Positions 1 through 9,868 of a stretch of DNA of 64,000 bases are shown in pieces. The stretch comes from Neoceratodus forsteri (taxonomy: Eukaryota; Chordata; Ceratodontiformes; Ceratodontidae): assembly GCA_016271365.2 (NCBI GenBank), contig JADMNL010000022.1, positions 218,030,501 through 218,094,500 on the forward strand. Reading direction: 5' to 3'. The first letter of the stretch is position 1, and each line of letters starts with the position of its first letter. Under the pieces are notes generated by a model that saw only the letters and a program-made list of their open reading frames with translations, did no database searches and was not told where the DNA came from. The position numbers and the translations under genes are program-made.

Positions 1-827
1 AAGCCCACGTATGTCAGAATTTGCACACCGCATGTTCAGACACTGTGTCCATTTGTGACAAAATGTTGCAATTTGATAATTTGTGTAAAAGAAATCAGAC
101 ATAAATTCAATGCAAGTCTGACTTCTGATACAAACCCAGCTAGGCAGATGGGAATGTTAGACCATGCAAAATACAGACGAGTATTTGATGCTGACACAAG
201 TCTCTCATTGACTACATAGGCAGATGGATACAGGATGGATCCTTTTAAGAATTCTGCAGCAGATCCCTGAGATGGACTGCTGAATCTGCTGTTTCACCCC
301 AAAACAATCTGAGTGATTCAGAAGATAAGCTGAGTGTAAGTCTCTGGGCATTCAAGTATCATGTCTTTACAGAGGCCTGATGCCATTGGCACTTCACGTA
401 CGAATCTGAGACAGCCCTGCAAGGAATGGAGTCAGATCCAGACCTACTGAGGTTGTATTGTGATCCGAAACCATTCGTTGCTGGGTTTACATACATTTTT
501 TCAGTACTCTGTTGCTCACTGGCCAGACCCATGTCACATTCCTCTGGTCCACCAGTGCTGCCTACTCCCACAGTTCTTCACTCTGAGCCAGGAATCTTCA
601 GTGGAGAGGTCATCCTCTCCTAATAACTCTCTCAGGATCCAGAGCAGTGAGTGGACTTCATGGGGTCAGGCCTGAGTGTGTCAGCAACGGCTATCAAAAG
701 GACAGATCCCAGATGTTTTACCCCTTGTTTGTGTCTCACCTCCCTCTTCCTGCAGCACCTGGAAGCAGTAAAAACTGACCCTGCATTCCCAGGGAAAGGA
801 CCCACTATGTGACCCATATGGTGTCCC
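1..827. other. Unassigned intronic sequence
   Basis: No exon, tRNA-like box or recognisable transposon protein is seen on either strand. The next ndrg2 exon, expected on the minus strand after the one at 1400-1456, was looked for here and not found, so it should lie beyond the left edge. Confidence 0.5.
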
Positions 828-835
828 ATAGCAGT

Positions 836-1262
836 GTCAGTGACTCAGTAGGTAGCACACTCGCCTCTGAGGCTGGGAGATCAGAGGACTGTGGGTTCAG
901 TTCCCACATCTGGCACTTGGGTTAATATCCCAGTACTGACACTGTAGTGCAGCATGAGAGGGGTGCTGCACTTCTGAGGTGCCATCTTTCGGATGAGACA
1001 TTAAACCAAGGTTCCATCTGCCTGGATTGGTGGTAGTTCAGGTGGATGTTAAAGATCCCATGGCACTTATTGAAAAGAGTAGGAGAATTTCCCCGGTGTC
1101 CTGGCCAAATTTCCCTCATTCACTATAAATACCACTAACAGCTTAATGTGCTTCAAGGTCATTTGGCATTCATCTGTATCCCCTTCCCCCAGATCATGCC
1201 TGAAAATAGGCAGGATTTGTCTAGTGCACTTACCCGGTCAACAAAAAAAAAATAAAAAAAAA
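836..1262 (+). mobile_element. tRNA-headed SINE, fish/lower-vertebrate V-SINE-like, full length
   Basis: The head (about 836-910) has a tRNA-like A box (GTAGCACACTCGCCT) and B box (GGTTCAGTTCCCA). The body contains the TTTCGGATGAGACATTAAACC-type core and the GTGTCCTGGCCAAATTTC block, which are widespread in fish SINEs. The family name is from memory and uncertain. The tail (1180-1262) carries CCTGAAAATAGG, then TTACCCGGTCAACA and an A/T-rich run. The same tail type ends the L2 fragment at 29150-29785. A second full copy lies inverted at 20500-20945. Confidence 0.85.
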
Positions 1263-1399
1263 TAAATGGTACCCAGACAATTGGAAGATTCTCTTCTTCT
1301 GATTTATTGATTAAATCAACAGTGCTGAGACAAAAAGACTCAGAGTGAGACAGACTGGTGGAGGTGTTGGTTGGGGGATAACATGATTTGGTGGCATAC

Positions 1400-1456
1400 C
1401 TGACTGAAGAGATGTCCGAGGACTTGATCAACGAAGGAACCTGTCAGGCCAGACAG
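1400..1456 (-). CDS. ndrg2: NDRG2 internal exon (residues LSGL...LFSQ)
   Basis: This 57-bp exon encodes 19 residues, LSGLTGSFVDQVLGHLFSQ. It is bounded by an acceptor ending TGCAG and a donor GTATGCC, and both flanking introns are phase 0. It follows the WMDWAAQK exon at 3714-3800 and corresponds to the NDRG segment after the DWAA motif (human NDRG2 reads LTGL...LGHLFSQ). NDRG proteins are cytoplasmic alpha/beta-hydrolase-fold proteins lacking the hydrolase catalytic triad, with roles in stress response and growth control. The next expected exon (EEL...) is not in the window. Confidence 0.85.
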
Positions 1457-1615
1457 CTGCAGGAAGTAAGAAAGGAAGAGAAACTAGTGTCAACATTTGT
1501 AACTTGGACATTTCATTGTACATCAGCATTTATCCATGCAAGTAAGTGAGAGGAAAAAGGTTTCTGGAAATGAAAAAAAAAAAACCACCTGTTCACAATC
1601 GGCCCCCCCCCAAAT

Positions 1616-1992
1616 GTACAGCAAAGGACAGATTCTTTCAATGAACGTTGCCTCCAGGGCAGTGCTGCCTTAAAGGCAGACATTAAGGACATGGTTGCCT
1701 CCCCAGGTATGGCTTTAGCCTCTAGTGCTAAAGAGCAGAGCTTCACTGTCAGGCCAGCTTGGTGGCATAGCAGAAAGGTCTACAGCCTGATAAACAAGAG
1801 AATGCAAGTTCAAATACAGACAAGATTGCCTCTGTTTTCTTTTGTCAGAATTTCATTGGAGTGGTGATTCATGGCAGCATGGAGTTATAATAGTAAATCT
1901 GCAGGAACAGGGCCTAAGTGCAGCAGTAAAGTGCTGCCTTGAAGGCAGGACTGCCCAGGGGGCAATTGTCATTGAAAGAATCTGTCCTTTGC

Positions 1993-1994
<2 letters not shown>
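1616..1994. repeat. Fold-back (inverted-repeat) element with tRNA-like centre
   Basis: Arms of about 60 bp at 1620-1678 and 1931-1992 are reverse complements with few mismatches; both contain AAAGGACAGATTCTTTCAAT or its complement. Between them, about 1745-1820 resembles a tRNA-derived SINE head (GGTGGCATAGCAG, then GCAAGTTCAAATAC). It may be a MITE carrying a SINE, or two inverted SINE bodies. No family is recognised. Confidence 0.55.
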
Positions 1995-1997
<3 letters not shown>

Positions 1998-2030
<33 letters not shown>

Positions 2031-3305
2031 ACTACATCTGATGGCTCCTCAAGCCCCCCTAACATCTGACAGTCCCTCAATCCCCAGTAACATACACAAT
2101 CTACGCCTGACAGTCCCTTGATCCCCGATGTACACATACTATACCTGACAGTCCCTTAATCCCCAATAATATACATAAACTACACCTGCTAGTACCTCAG
2201 TCCTCCCTAATGTACATATACTACACTTGATGGTCCCTCAGGCCCCTCCCCCAAAATTACACACCACACTTAATGGTCACAGACTACACCTGCTGGTCCC
2301 TAAGGACCCCCCTAAGGTATACACCACACTTAACTGTCACAGACTACACCAGACAGTCACTCAATCTGCAAAACATATACATTATAACTAAAGGTCCCTC
2401 AATCTCCTCCTTACAATACTCATGTTACCCCTGATGGTCTCACAGTCACCTCAAATGTATATACACTGCACCTAAAGGTCCCTAAATCCCCCCTAATTTA
2501 CACACACAGCCTCATATTATCCCTGAATCCCACTTTACTGCAACATATACACACACAACACATAACAGCCCTTCAATCTCAAATTGACTTACAAACACCC
2601 CACCCAACTGTCCCTCATTTCAAAATTAAAACATCCACACTACACTTGGCAATCGCTCAGTCGCCCGTTAACATATACACAGTGAGACTGATGGTCCATC
2701 AGTCTCCCACTAACATATACACTAAACACATTTCCTCAATCTGCCACTGACATTCACAAACTAAACCAAACGTTTCTTCAATCTCACACATATATGCACT
2801 AAACCAAATGGTTCCCCACTATTCCACTAACATATATACACTAAACCCAATGGTTCTTCAATCCTCCACTAACATACACACACTAAACCCCACAGTTCCT
2901 CAAAGTCCCACTAACATGCATACCAAACCCAATGGTTCCTCAGACCTCTGCAAACGTACACATAATAAACCCACACTCCCTCAGTCTCCAGCTAGCACAC
3001 ACACTACACTCAATGGTTGCTTAATCAACCACTAACATACACATTAAACTCTATGGTTCCTTAGTCTCCTGGCAACATACACACGTTAAACCCAATAATC
3101 CCTCAATCTCTTGCTAATATACATGGACTAAGCATACAGGTGTCTCAGTCTCCCACAAGCATACACACTAAACACAATAGTTCCTCAATCCTCCACTAAC
3201 AAATAAGCTGATTAACAACTTCTGCTAATCAAGGCTGCATTTCATTAGCAAATAGCGTTTTTGGGGTAGCAAACTGCAATGCGAACCCACTCATTTTGTG
3301 CGTTG

Positions 3306-3347
<42 letters not shown>

Positions 3348-3690
3348 CCAATGGCCCCCCAATACCCTGCTAACATACATACATACACTAAACCCAATAG
3401 TTCCTCAGGCTTTTCCTAACATATACACTAAACCCAACAGTTCCTCAATCTCTGACTAATATACACACACCAAACCCAATGGTTCCTTAATCCCCCACTA
3501 ACATACACACCAAACCAAATGGTTCCTCAGTCTCCCACTAACATACACACATTAAACCCAATTGTTCCTCAGTCTCCCGTTAACATACACACTAAGTTCA
3601 ATGGTCCTCCAATCTTCCGCTAACACTTGACCCAATGGTTCTTCAGTCTTCCACTAACATACACACTAAACCTGACAGTTCCCCAATCTT
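1998..3690. repeat. (AC)n microsatellite and degenerate ~42-bp minisatellite
   Basis: A (CA)n tract at 1998-2028 leads into about 1.65 kb of diverged tandem units, roughly ACTAAACCCAATGGTTCCTC plus AGTCTCCCACTAACATACAC. A second (AC)n tract lies at 3306-3342, and 3200-3300 is non-repeat sequence. The array fills most of the 2.26-kb intron between exons 3714-3800 and 1400-1456 and ends about 25 bp from the exon's donor site. Short ORFs inside it are repeat artefacts. Confidence 0.85.
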
Positions 3691-3713
3691 CCCTAGGTGC
3701 TGGTCCAACATAC

Positions 3714-3800
3714 CTTCTGTGCTGCCCAGTCCATCCATCCTCTGGCGTTAGGATCAATGTTTATCAAAACCAGCCCTTCCACTGGCTGTGGGTTAGTCAA
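3714..3800 (-). CDS. ndrg2: NDRG2 internal exon (residues LTNPQ...WMDWAAQK)
   Basis: This 87-bp exon encodes 29 residues beginning [18 protein letters not shown] and ending [10 protein letters not shown]. The acceptor ends TTTCAG, the donor is GTATGTTG, and both introns are phase 0. The GLVLINIDP and GWMDWAA blocks are hallmarks of the NDRG alpha/beta-hydrolase fold, and the ID (rather than VN) and WMDWAA spellings fit NDRG2 best among the four vertebrate paralogues. It is preceded 11.4 kb upstream by the exon ending SRYA. Confidence 0.9.
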
Positions 3801-4116
3801 CTGAAATTAAAACAGAAAGAAAAACACTTTGTTACCTCTTTCCCAGTGTTACCTGTGTCCTGTGTAATCTTGCAGAAGAAGGCGTTATTCCCAGTGTCAC
3901 TTGATAAACCAGCCATGAGTCATGACACAGTGCAAACCAAGAGGAATTACTACGGGTAATTTGGTATTTATCATGTGAAATCACAATATCTATATCAACA
4001 GGGATTCTGTCACAGGAAAACTGGATATTTGCTATGTGTAAACAGGATCTCTACATAAACCAATGCATTTATCACGTAAAACCAGGGTATCTATATAAAC
4101 CAAATAGCATAAAAAA

Positions 4117-4480
4117 TATAATTTATTGTCTTTCTGTTCTCTTATATGTACTGGAGAGCACACTGTCTTAATTACGTCAAACGTTTTGGATAAAAATATC
4201 CTTCATCAGCGATGGACCGCTCATGCTCATTCCAGTAAATTCCCAGCACCTGAGTTATTTCATCTAGTCACTGTAAGTTTGTGTACATCCTCTTTTGTTC
4301 AGTACCTGTCACCTCCATTAAGAGAGAGCAGAGGTCATGGCAGCATCCTTTAAAACATTAGAGAGATATGCAAAAGACATCTGGCTAGGAGACAGACTAC
4401 ATGATATTCTGTTTAGTACTGAACAAAAGAGAATGTGCATGAACTTACAAGGACTAGATGAAATAACAGAAAAACAATAA
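4117..4480. mobile_element. Inverted-repeat remnant of a Penelope-like retroelement
   Basis: Left arm 4254-4305 (GTTATTTCATCTAG...TCTTTTGTTCAGTAC) and right arm 4416-4467 are reverse complements over about 50 bp with a few mismatches. The complementarity resumes farther out: 4119-4139 pairs with about 4468-4488. The left arm is split by a roughly 115-bp segment carrying a hammerhead-like fold. Penelope-like elements are known to carry hammerhead motifs and to leave inverted partial copies; that assignment rests on the motif, since no RT or GIY-YIG coding is visible. Confidence 0.55.
4150..4236 (-). ncRNA. Type I hammerhead ribozyme-like motif
   Basis: Read 5' to 3' on the minus strand from 4236: ACTGGA and GAGC, then the core CTGATGA (4209-4203), stem II GGATA-TTTT-TATCC (4201-4188), AAAA where the consensus is GAAA, stem III CGT-TTG-ACG (4183-4175), then TA as the UH cleavage site. 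Finally GCTC (4159-4156) and TCCAGT (4155-4150) pair back with GAGC and ACTGGA to close distal stem I. The proximal part of stem I pairs poorly and one core G is changed to A, so this copy is probably inactive. Confidence 0.65.
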
Positions 4481-4672
4481 ATTGTACTTTTTTTTGCTAT
4501 TTGGGGAGTGGGCTCAGTTATTACCAATCTGTCATTTTGTTTAGTTTGCTCTGATTGGTAGTGGGCTACTTCCATTGAAGTCTATCTTTTTCTTTTACTA
4601 AGGTTGGCTGGGCTAGAACCAGCCCAAGATATTTATATAAACCCATGCATTTATCACGTGAAACCAGGGTAT

Positions 4673-4715
4673 CAATCAATCAATCAATCAAATCTTTATT
4701 TATCCAGGTGAACAT
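4673..4715 (-). mobile_element. L2-type LINE 3' tail with (TGAT)n end
   Basis: On the minus strand, CACCTGGATAAATAAAGATT is followed by (TGAT)n repeats, the usual ending of L2-group 3' tails. It sits between 40-bp minisatellite units, so it either inserted there or was captured by the array. Confidence 0.5.
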
Positions 4716-5389
4716 ATCAATATAAACCTGTGCATTTATCACATAAAACCAGGGAATCTATATAAACCCATGCATTTATCACGTAAAACCGGGGTAGCTA
4801 TATAAACCCATGCATTTATCACATAAAACCAGGGTATCTACAGTATATAAACCTGTGCATTTATCACATAAAACCAGGGTATCTATATAAACCCATGCAT
4901 TTATCACATAAAACCAGGGTCTCTACATAAACATGTGCATTTATCACATAAAGCCAGGGTATCTATATAAACCTGTGCATTTAACACATAAAACCAGGGT
5001 AAACATGTAAACCCATGCATTCATCACGTAAAGCCAGGGCATCTATATAAACCAGTGCACTCATCGTGTAAAGTTAGGGTATCTATATAAAATAGTGCAC
5101 TTATCACGTACAGCCAGGGTATGTATATAAACCAGTGCACTTATCACATAAAGCCAGGGTATCTGTAGAAACCTGTGCACTTGTCATGTAAAACCAGGGT
5201 ATCTACATAAACCCGTGCATTTATCATGTAAAACCAGGGTATCTATATAAACCAGTGCATTTATAACATAAAACCAGGGTATCTATATGAACCAATGCAT
5301 TTATCATGTTAAGCATTTATCCATGTCTAAGTTCAATGCATGCAGCTTTATTACGTCTACCAATAACACTGACTAGTGCCCTATTAAAA

Positions 5390-6410
5390 CTCTCCCTGAC
5401 ATAAATCAAGCCTTGGATTTCTTAATATCCACCTTCACTCAAATAGTTAACAACCATGCCCCCGCGAAAAAATGTAGGTCCAAGGGTGTCAAGGCTCCTT
5501 GGCTCACCAAGGAAATCAAGACGCTTATGTACCACCGTGATAAGCTTGGCAGATCTATAAAAAGAGTGGACTCACTTCAGACTGCAAGTTTATAGGCAAT
5601 TCAGAAACAAGTGCAAACATTCCCTTCATAAAGCCAAACACCACCATTACAAATCCCTACAAATCGAACACCTTTGCAACCCTAAGGAATTCTGGAGGCA
5701 AGTTAACGCCCTGGTGAAAGGGAAGGCTGAAGAAGTCCTGAGCTCGGTCACTGCCAACAGCTCCACCTTTGCTGATCCCGCGTGCATCGCGTCATGATTT
5801 AATCATTTTTTGCTGATCTCCACAAATATACCTCGCTCTTCCATATTTCCTCTTCTCCCCCTCTGTCCAATCTCCTCAGAGCACCCCTGAGGCTCGTCCT
5901 GCTTTCCACCTGAAGTTAGCCACCCTCAAAGAGGTACAGAAGCTTCTCTCTAACTTAAAACTGGAGAGGTCTCCTGGCCATGACTCCCTTGAGCCAACAT
6001 TTCTTAAGCTGGGTGCCCCAGCCCTTGTTTACCCTGTCAGTGACTTATTCAACCGATCTTTCCTCTCTAACACTGTTCCAGATAAATGGAAAATGGCGGT
6101 AGTCATCCCGGTGCATAAGGGGGATCACAATACTGTTGTTGAAAACTTTAGACCTATATCCATCCTCTGTCCGTTGGCTAAAGTTCAAAAGTGTATAGTT
6201 TACAACCACCTTCAGGACTACCTGGAATATCACAACCTACTATCCCCTTATCAACATGGTTTTTCAGAAGGAATCACAGTACCCTAACTGCCCCAATAAA
6301 AGTGACCATAGACATACAGTATTCCAGGCCATGTCTGAAATCCTACAAGTCCCTGCTGAGCATGACCTTCTGGGACAGGCTTTATTGCTTGTGCCACTAG
6401 AAGTTGCTGA
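5390..6410 (+). pseudogene. L2-group LINE fragment (endonuclease-RT linker and RT start)
   Basis: Broken frames encode DFLISTFTQIVNNHAPAKK and APWLTKEIKTLMYHRDK (5413-5595), then HYKSLQ...NPKEFWRQVN (about 5640-5710). RT motifs 0-1 follow: VVIPVHKGDHN and ENFRPISILCPLAKVQK...SPYQHGF (6093-6270). These are the linker and early RT blocks of L2-type non-LTR elements. Several frameshifts and a truncation before the YADD box make it a fossil. Minus-strand ORFs over it are shadows. Confidence 0.75.
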
Positions 6411-6578
6411 ACTTTGATCCATTGCACTTAAAGTAAAGAAAGTAAGTAAGTAAAAGTTTTATTTGTGTTTTGGTGGCCAATATCAGAGGCTCTGGGCGCC
6501 ATTACAAGTGCAGGCAGGGTTTAGGAAATTTAGACAGTAATGCTCTTATTAAAAGTCTACATAAAATCACAACAGATT

Positions 6579-7245
6579 GCTGGTCCGGTGGCACTGAGGG
6601 CTGAGGCATCTGCCTTACCTCATGCCACGCCAGCGACCCATGTTCAAGAGCGGACACAGGTTGTCAGGGTTTGGTCGGGGCAAGAGAGGATTGAGCGACC
6701 AGAGGATTGCTCTCCTCTCCTGGGGAGGGTGGAATGTGGGCTCCGAGGGTCCAGTGGCTCTCAGTGGAGACTGGGGGCATCACAGCCAGGAGACATGTAT
6801 TGGGGGTGAGGTGAGGCAGGACGTTCTGCATGTGGGTGCAGGAGTTCGCCCACCACACGCTGAGCTCCACTGCACACCAGCACCTCATGAGGGGAGAGAA
6901 AAAAGTGAAAATCCCTGGAACCTGGACAGGCAATGGTGGGAACCATGGTACAGCACCCACATGCAACACCGGGCCCTTCTGACCAGCCTCTGGCTCTCAC
7001 TCCCCTCCAGCTACCTACTAGATTCTAGATAGAGTGCCAGAGAAGTGGAGGCCCTGCCTCGAGGGATCACAGCCAGGAGGCTGGTCAGGCTGGAGCAAGG
7101 GGAATAGAGCAATCCCGGAATGGAGGTCTGGTCGGAGGACCTTGGCAGAGTGGGAGAAAGTCATAGCACAGAATCTACATCTGAGAGAGGTCTAAGGGGC
7201 CAGCGACAAGGGGGCATAAACAGAGTTAATCAAAACCAAAAAAAC
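6579..7245 (+). mobile_element. Long tRNA-headed SINE (family A), with target-site duplication
   Basis: The element inserted in the L2 3' UTR, which reads continuously across it. It is flanked by AATCACAACAGATT (6565-6578) and AATCACATCAGATT (7246-7259), a 14-bp duplication with one mismatch. The head GCTGGTCCGGTGGCACTGAG resembles a tRNA A-box region, and a degenerate B box lies near GCGACCCATGTTCAAGAGC. The tail is A-rich (AAAACCAAAAAAAC). At 667 bp it is long for a SINE. Related copies are at 12003, 15676, 17608, 19931, 24180, 30482, 31155, 35173, 44708, 45852 and 60255. Confidence 0.8.
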
Positions 7246-8699
7246 AATCACATCAGATTAAAAACTGTTATCAAAAGCTTTGTTAAAAAGATAGATCTTC
7301 AGGCCCTCCTTAAAAACCTCCACCATTGGGGCCTCCCTCAAGGATCTTGGCAGCAAATTGGGCCAGGCCAGCCACCTCAAAGGAACAATCCCCCGAGGTT
7401 TTCAGCCTGGCCCTCAGAATCACCAGGAGGCCCTCAGTGGAGGAGCAGAGGGAATGTATCATGGTGGCTGAAGTAAGGAGGTCAAACAGGTAACCAGGGT
7501 CCAGGCCATATAGGGCCTTATAGGTGAGCAAGCCCACCTTGAAGAGGATCTTCCACCTGACCAGCAGCCAGTGCAGATCCCACAGAACCGAGGTCACATG
7601 GCTGGATCCTGGTAGGCCTGCCAGCAACCTCGCTGCTGCGTTCTGCACTAGCTGTAGCCAGCAGAGGGGTCCCTCCAGTGACCCCTAAGTAAAGAGCGCT
7701 GCAGTAATCCAGCCTGGACTTTACAAAGGCATGTACCAGTGATGGCAGGTCTTTGGACAGAATCAGGGGTTTTATTCTGGCAACATTCCTTAAGTGGTAG
7801 AACCCACTTTTGATGACAGACGACACCTGGGCTTCCAGAGTCAATCTGTTGCCAAGGATGATGCACAAAGTTTTCACCCTGGGAGAGGCCATCAATGGGG
7901 TGTATCTCAGGACCAAACCTGTTGCTGCTCCACAGGCCTCCTCATCACGCCTTGACCAGGCTCAATCACTAGCAGTTCTGTCTTGTCTGGATTCAGTCTC
8001 ACCCAGTTTAAGGACATCCAGTCCTAAATCTCGGCCAGGCATTTGTTGAGCACATCAGTGGCACTCTCAGCTCCTGGTGCAAATGACATATACAGTTGGG
8101 TGTCATCTAAATACCAGTGGAAACCTAGACTGTATTGTCTAATGAGCTCACCAAGGGGCAGCATGAACAGTGCGAACAACATCAGCAAAAGTATCGAGCC
8201 TTGAGGGACTCCACACTACAGGTGCTTTGCAGAGGAGGAGAAATTCCCCAACACTACCATTTGGTTCCTGTCAGAGAGATAGGACTCAAACCATTTGATT
8301 ACTGTTCCGGAGAGTCCACAAAATACTCCAAGGCGATCCAAAAGCACAGTGTAGTCCACTGTGTCAAATACTGAGGAGAGATCGAGGAGTACGAGAATTG
8401 ACCGTTCTCCTCTATCCCTTGCCCTGAGGAGGTCATTTTGCACCCAAACTAGTCTTGTCTCTGTGCAGTGCCTAGCTCTGAAACCAGACTGTAATGGCTC
8501 ATAGATGTTAAAGACCGAGAGGTGTGCCTCAAACTGCAGAGTCAGTACTTTCTCGAGAACCTTCCCTAAGAATGGGAGGTTGGAGACTGGTCTACAGTTT
8601 GCCAGGGCATCCGGGTCAAGTGATGGTTTCTTCAGAAGGAGCTTCACCATATGAGAGATGGAACCACTCACGTATTCCCTTCAGAGGTGACAACCACAG

Positions 8700-9450
8700 T
8701 ATATCAACAGATGGACCAGATGGGAACTGTACACCCCAACAATATTGATATAACTGCATGCAATCTATATCACCATGTTCTCCCTTCAGGTTATTTTATA
8801 GTATGGTAGACTTTAGAATGAAGGGTTGGAGCCAGACAATTACTTAGCTTGTATGGGGCTTCTATTTTTTGTCTCTTTATACGTACCACTAGAGGAATTG
8901 TGTAGCAAGAACACAGAAATGCTTAACTTCCCTACATTCGGATGGTTGGCTTGTAAAATACTTGTAATTAATTATTCTTTTTTTCATGAAGTTCTTTGGG
9001 GTGGGTGGTGCGGTGTGGGGGACTGCAGCACTGGTTTAATTTTATTGTTGTGGTTTAAATGCATTAAGTTTATTTTAATGTTAAATTTGAAGTTCATGGT
9101 TCATCAATAGTAATGAACATCACTGTGAATTTTATCTGAATGGATATTATCAAGTTTTATGTGGTATGCACTATGGAAGAGGTGGTGTTATGTCTTTAAG
9201 CTATGCTTACAAGCTGATAAGCTATTGGCTTTGTACTTTTCCCGATAGTTTAATAAACAGAAGTATAAATAAAAAGAGGGGGCTTCACCAACGCCTCCTT
9301 CAAGGCACCAAGGAAGCACCCCTCTGAGAGTGAGCACCGGACTATCCCTGCGAACACTGGAAAAACTCTTCATACAATGCAGTTGAAAATGCTTTTTTCG
9401 ACTGCAGACAGACTGGATGTAACAGTCTATTTACAGTCTGAAATAGCTAA
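8700..9450. other. Unidentified ~750-bp insertion within the L2 copy
   Basis: It separates two minus-strand L2 blocks that would otherwise be near-contiguous. It contains AT-rich sequence and no convincing ORF (the 94-aa plus frame at 8826-9110 is hydrophobic and lacks family motifs). Terminal repeats were not resolved by eye. Confidence 0.4.
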
Positions 9451-9689
9451 GCTGACCTGTTCCTCCCAGCAGCAATCTCACTGGACAGGAATTCTGCCTT
9501 CTTTTGGTTGATTGCCCCCTGATAGTCATTATAATGATTTCTCAGGGCCAGTCTGTCCTCCATAAACTGGGTCCTCGGCCAAGAACTCTCCAACCTCTGA
9601 CCCCTGGTCTTTCATCTCCTTGAGAGCCCCATCAAACCATGAGGGTCTCGAATGAGAAGACCTAGGCTTAGAGAGACTACATTAAGAGT

Positions 9690-9868
9690 ATGTCTTTCAG
9701 AAACATAGCAATACGCAAACACAGAATCTATCAGAAGAAAAGGACTGCTTGGCCCACCCAGTCTATGTGGATGGTCCCTGCCTATTCTGTTTCCGCAGAC
9801 CCTAATTGATCTCTGGTGACCTTCCCTCCTCCCTGCCAATTATCTAATGTCTTCCTATGTCTAATCCA
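9690..9868 (-). mobile_element. CR1 LINE 3' end (distal part of a split copy)
   Basis: On the minus strand ACTGGGTGGGCCAAGCAGTC is followed by a degenerate TTCTATGTTT-like tail, the CR1 3' end also seen at 43850-43915 and 60010-60062. The upstream part of this copy appears to be at 11812-12000, on the far side of a plus-strand CR1. Confidence 0.65.

Larger units (their letters stand above)
4010..5320 (+). repeat. 40-bp minisatellite
   Basis: Units of about 40 bp (ATCTATATAAACCNRTGCAT, then TTATCACRTAAAACCAGGGT) run from about 4620 to 5320, with outlying units at 4010-4100. The array is interrupted by the Penelope-like remnant (about 4117-4480), unassigned sequence to about 4620, and an L2 tail (4673-4715). 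It is intronic and non-coding. Confidence 0.85.
6430..9640 (-). mobile_element. L2 LINE copy split by two later insertions
   Basis: Read on the minus strand: a linker piece NHYNDYQGAINQKKAEFLSS (about 9640-9450); then, after a non-LINE block (8700-9450), RT starting LLLKKPSLDPDALANCRPVS and continuing LLDLSSVFDTVDYTVLLDRL and WFESYLSDRNQ (8671-8216). Next come SRLDYCSALYLGV (about 7700) and the C-terminal QNAAARLLAGLP...LHWLLVRWKILFKVGLLTYK (7648-7310). The 3' UTR continues to about 6430 but is interrupted by a SINE (6579-7245). Frames are broken. The motifs are classic L2. Confidence 0.85.

Noticed and set aside
4620..5320. CRISPR-like array
   Set aside because: Units are contiguous 40-bp tandem repeats without unique spacers, in a vertebrate intron.
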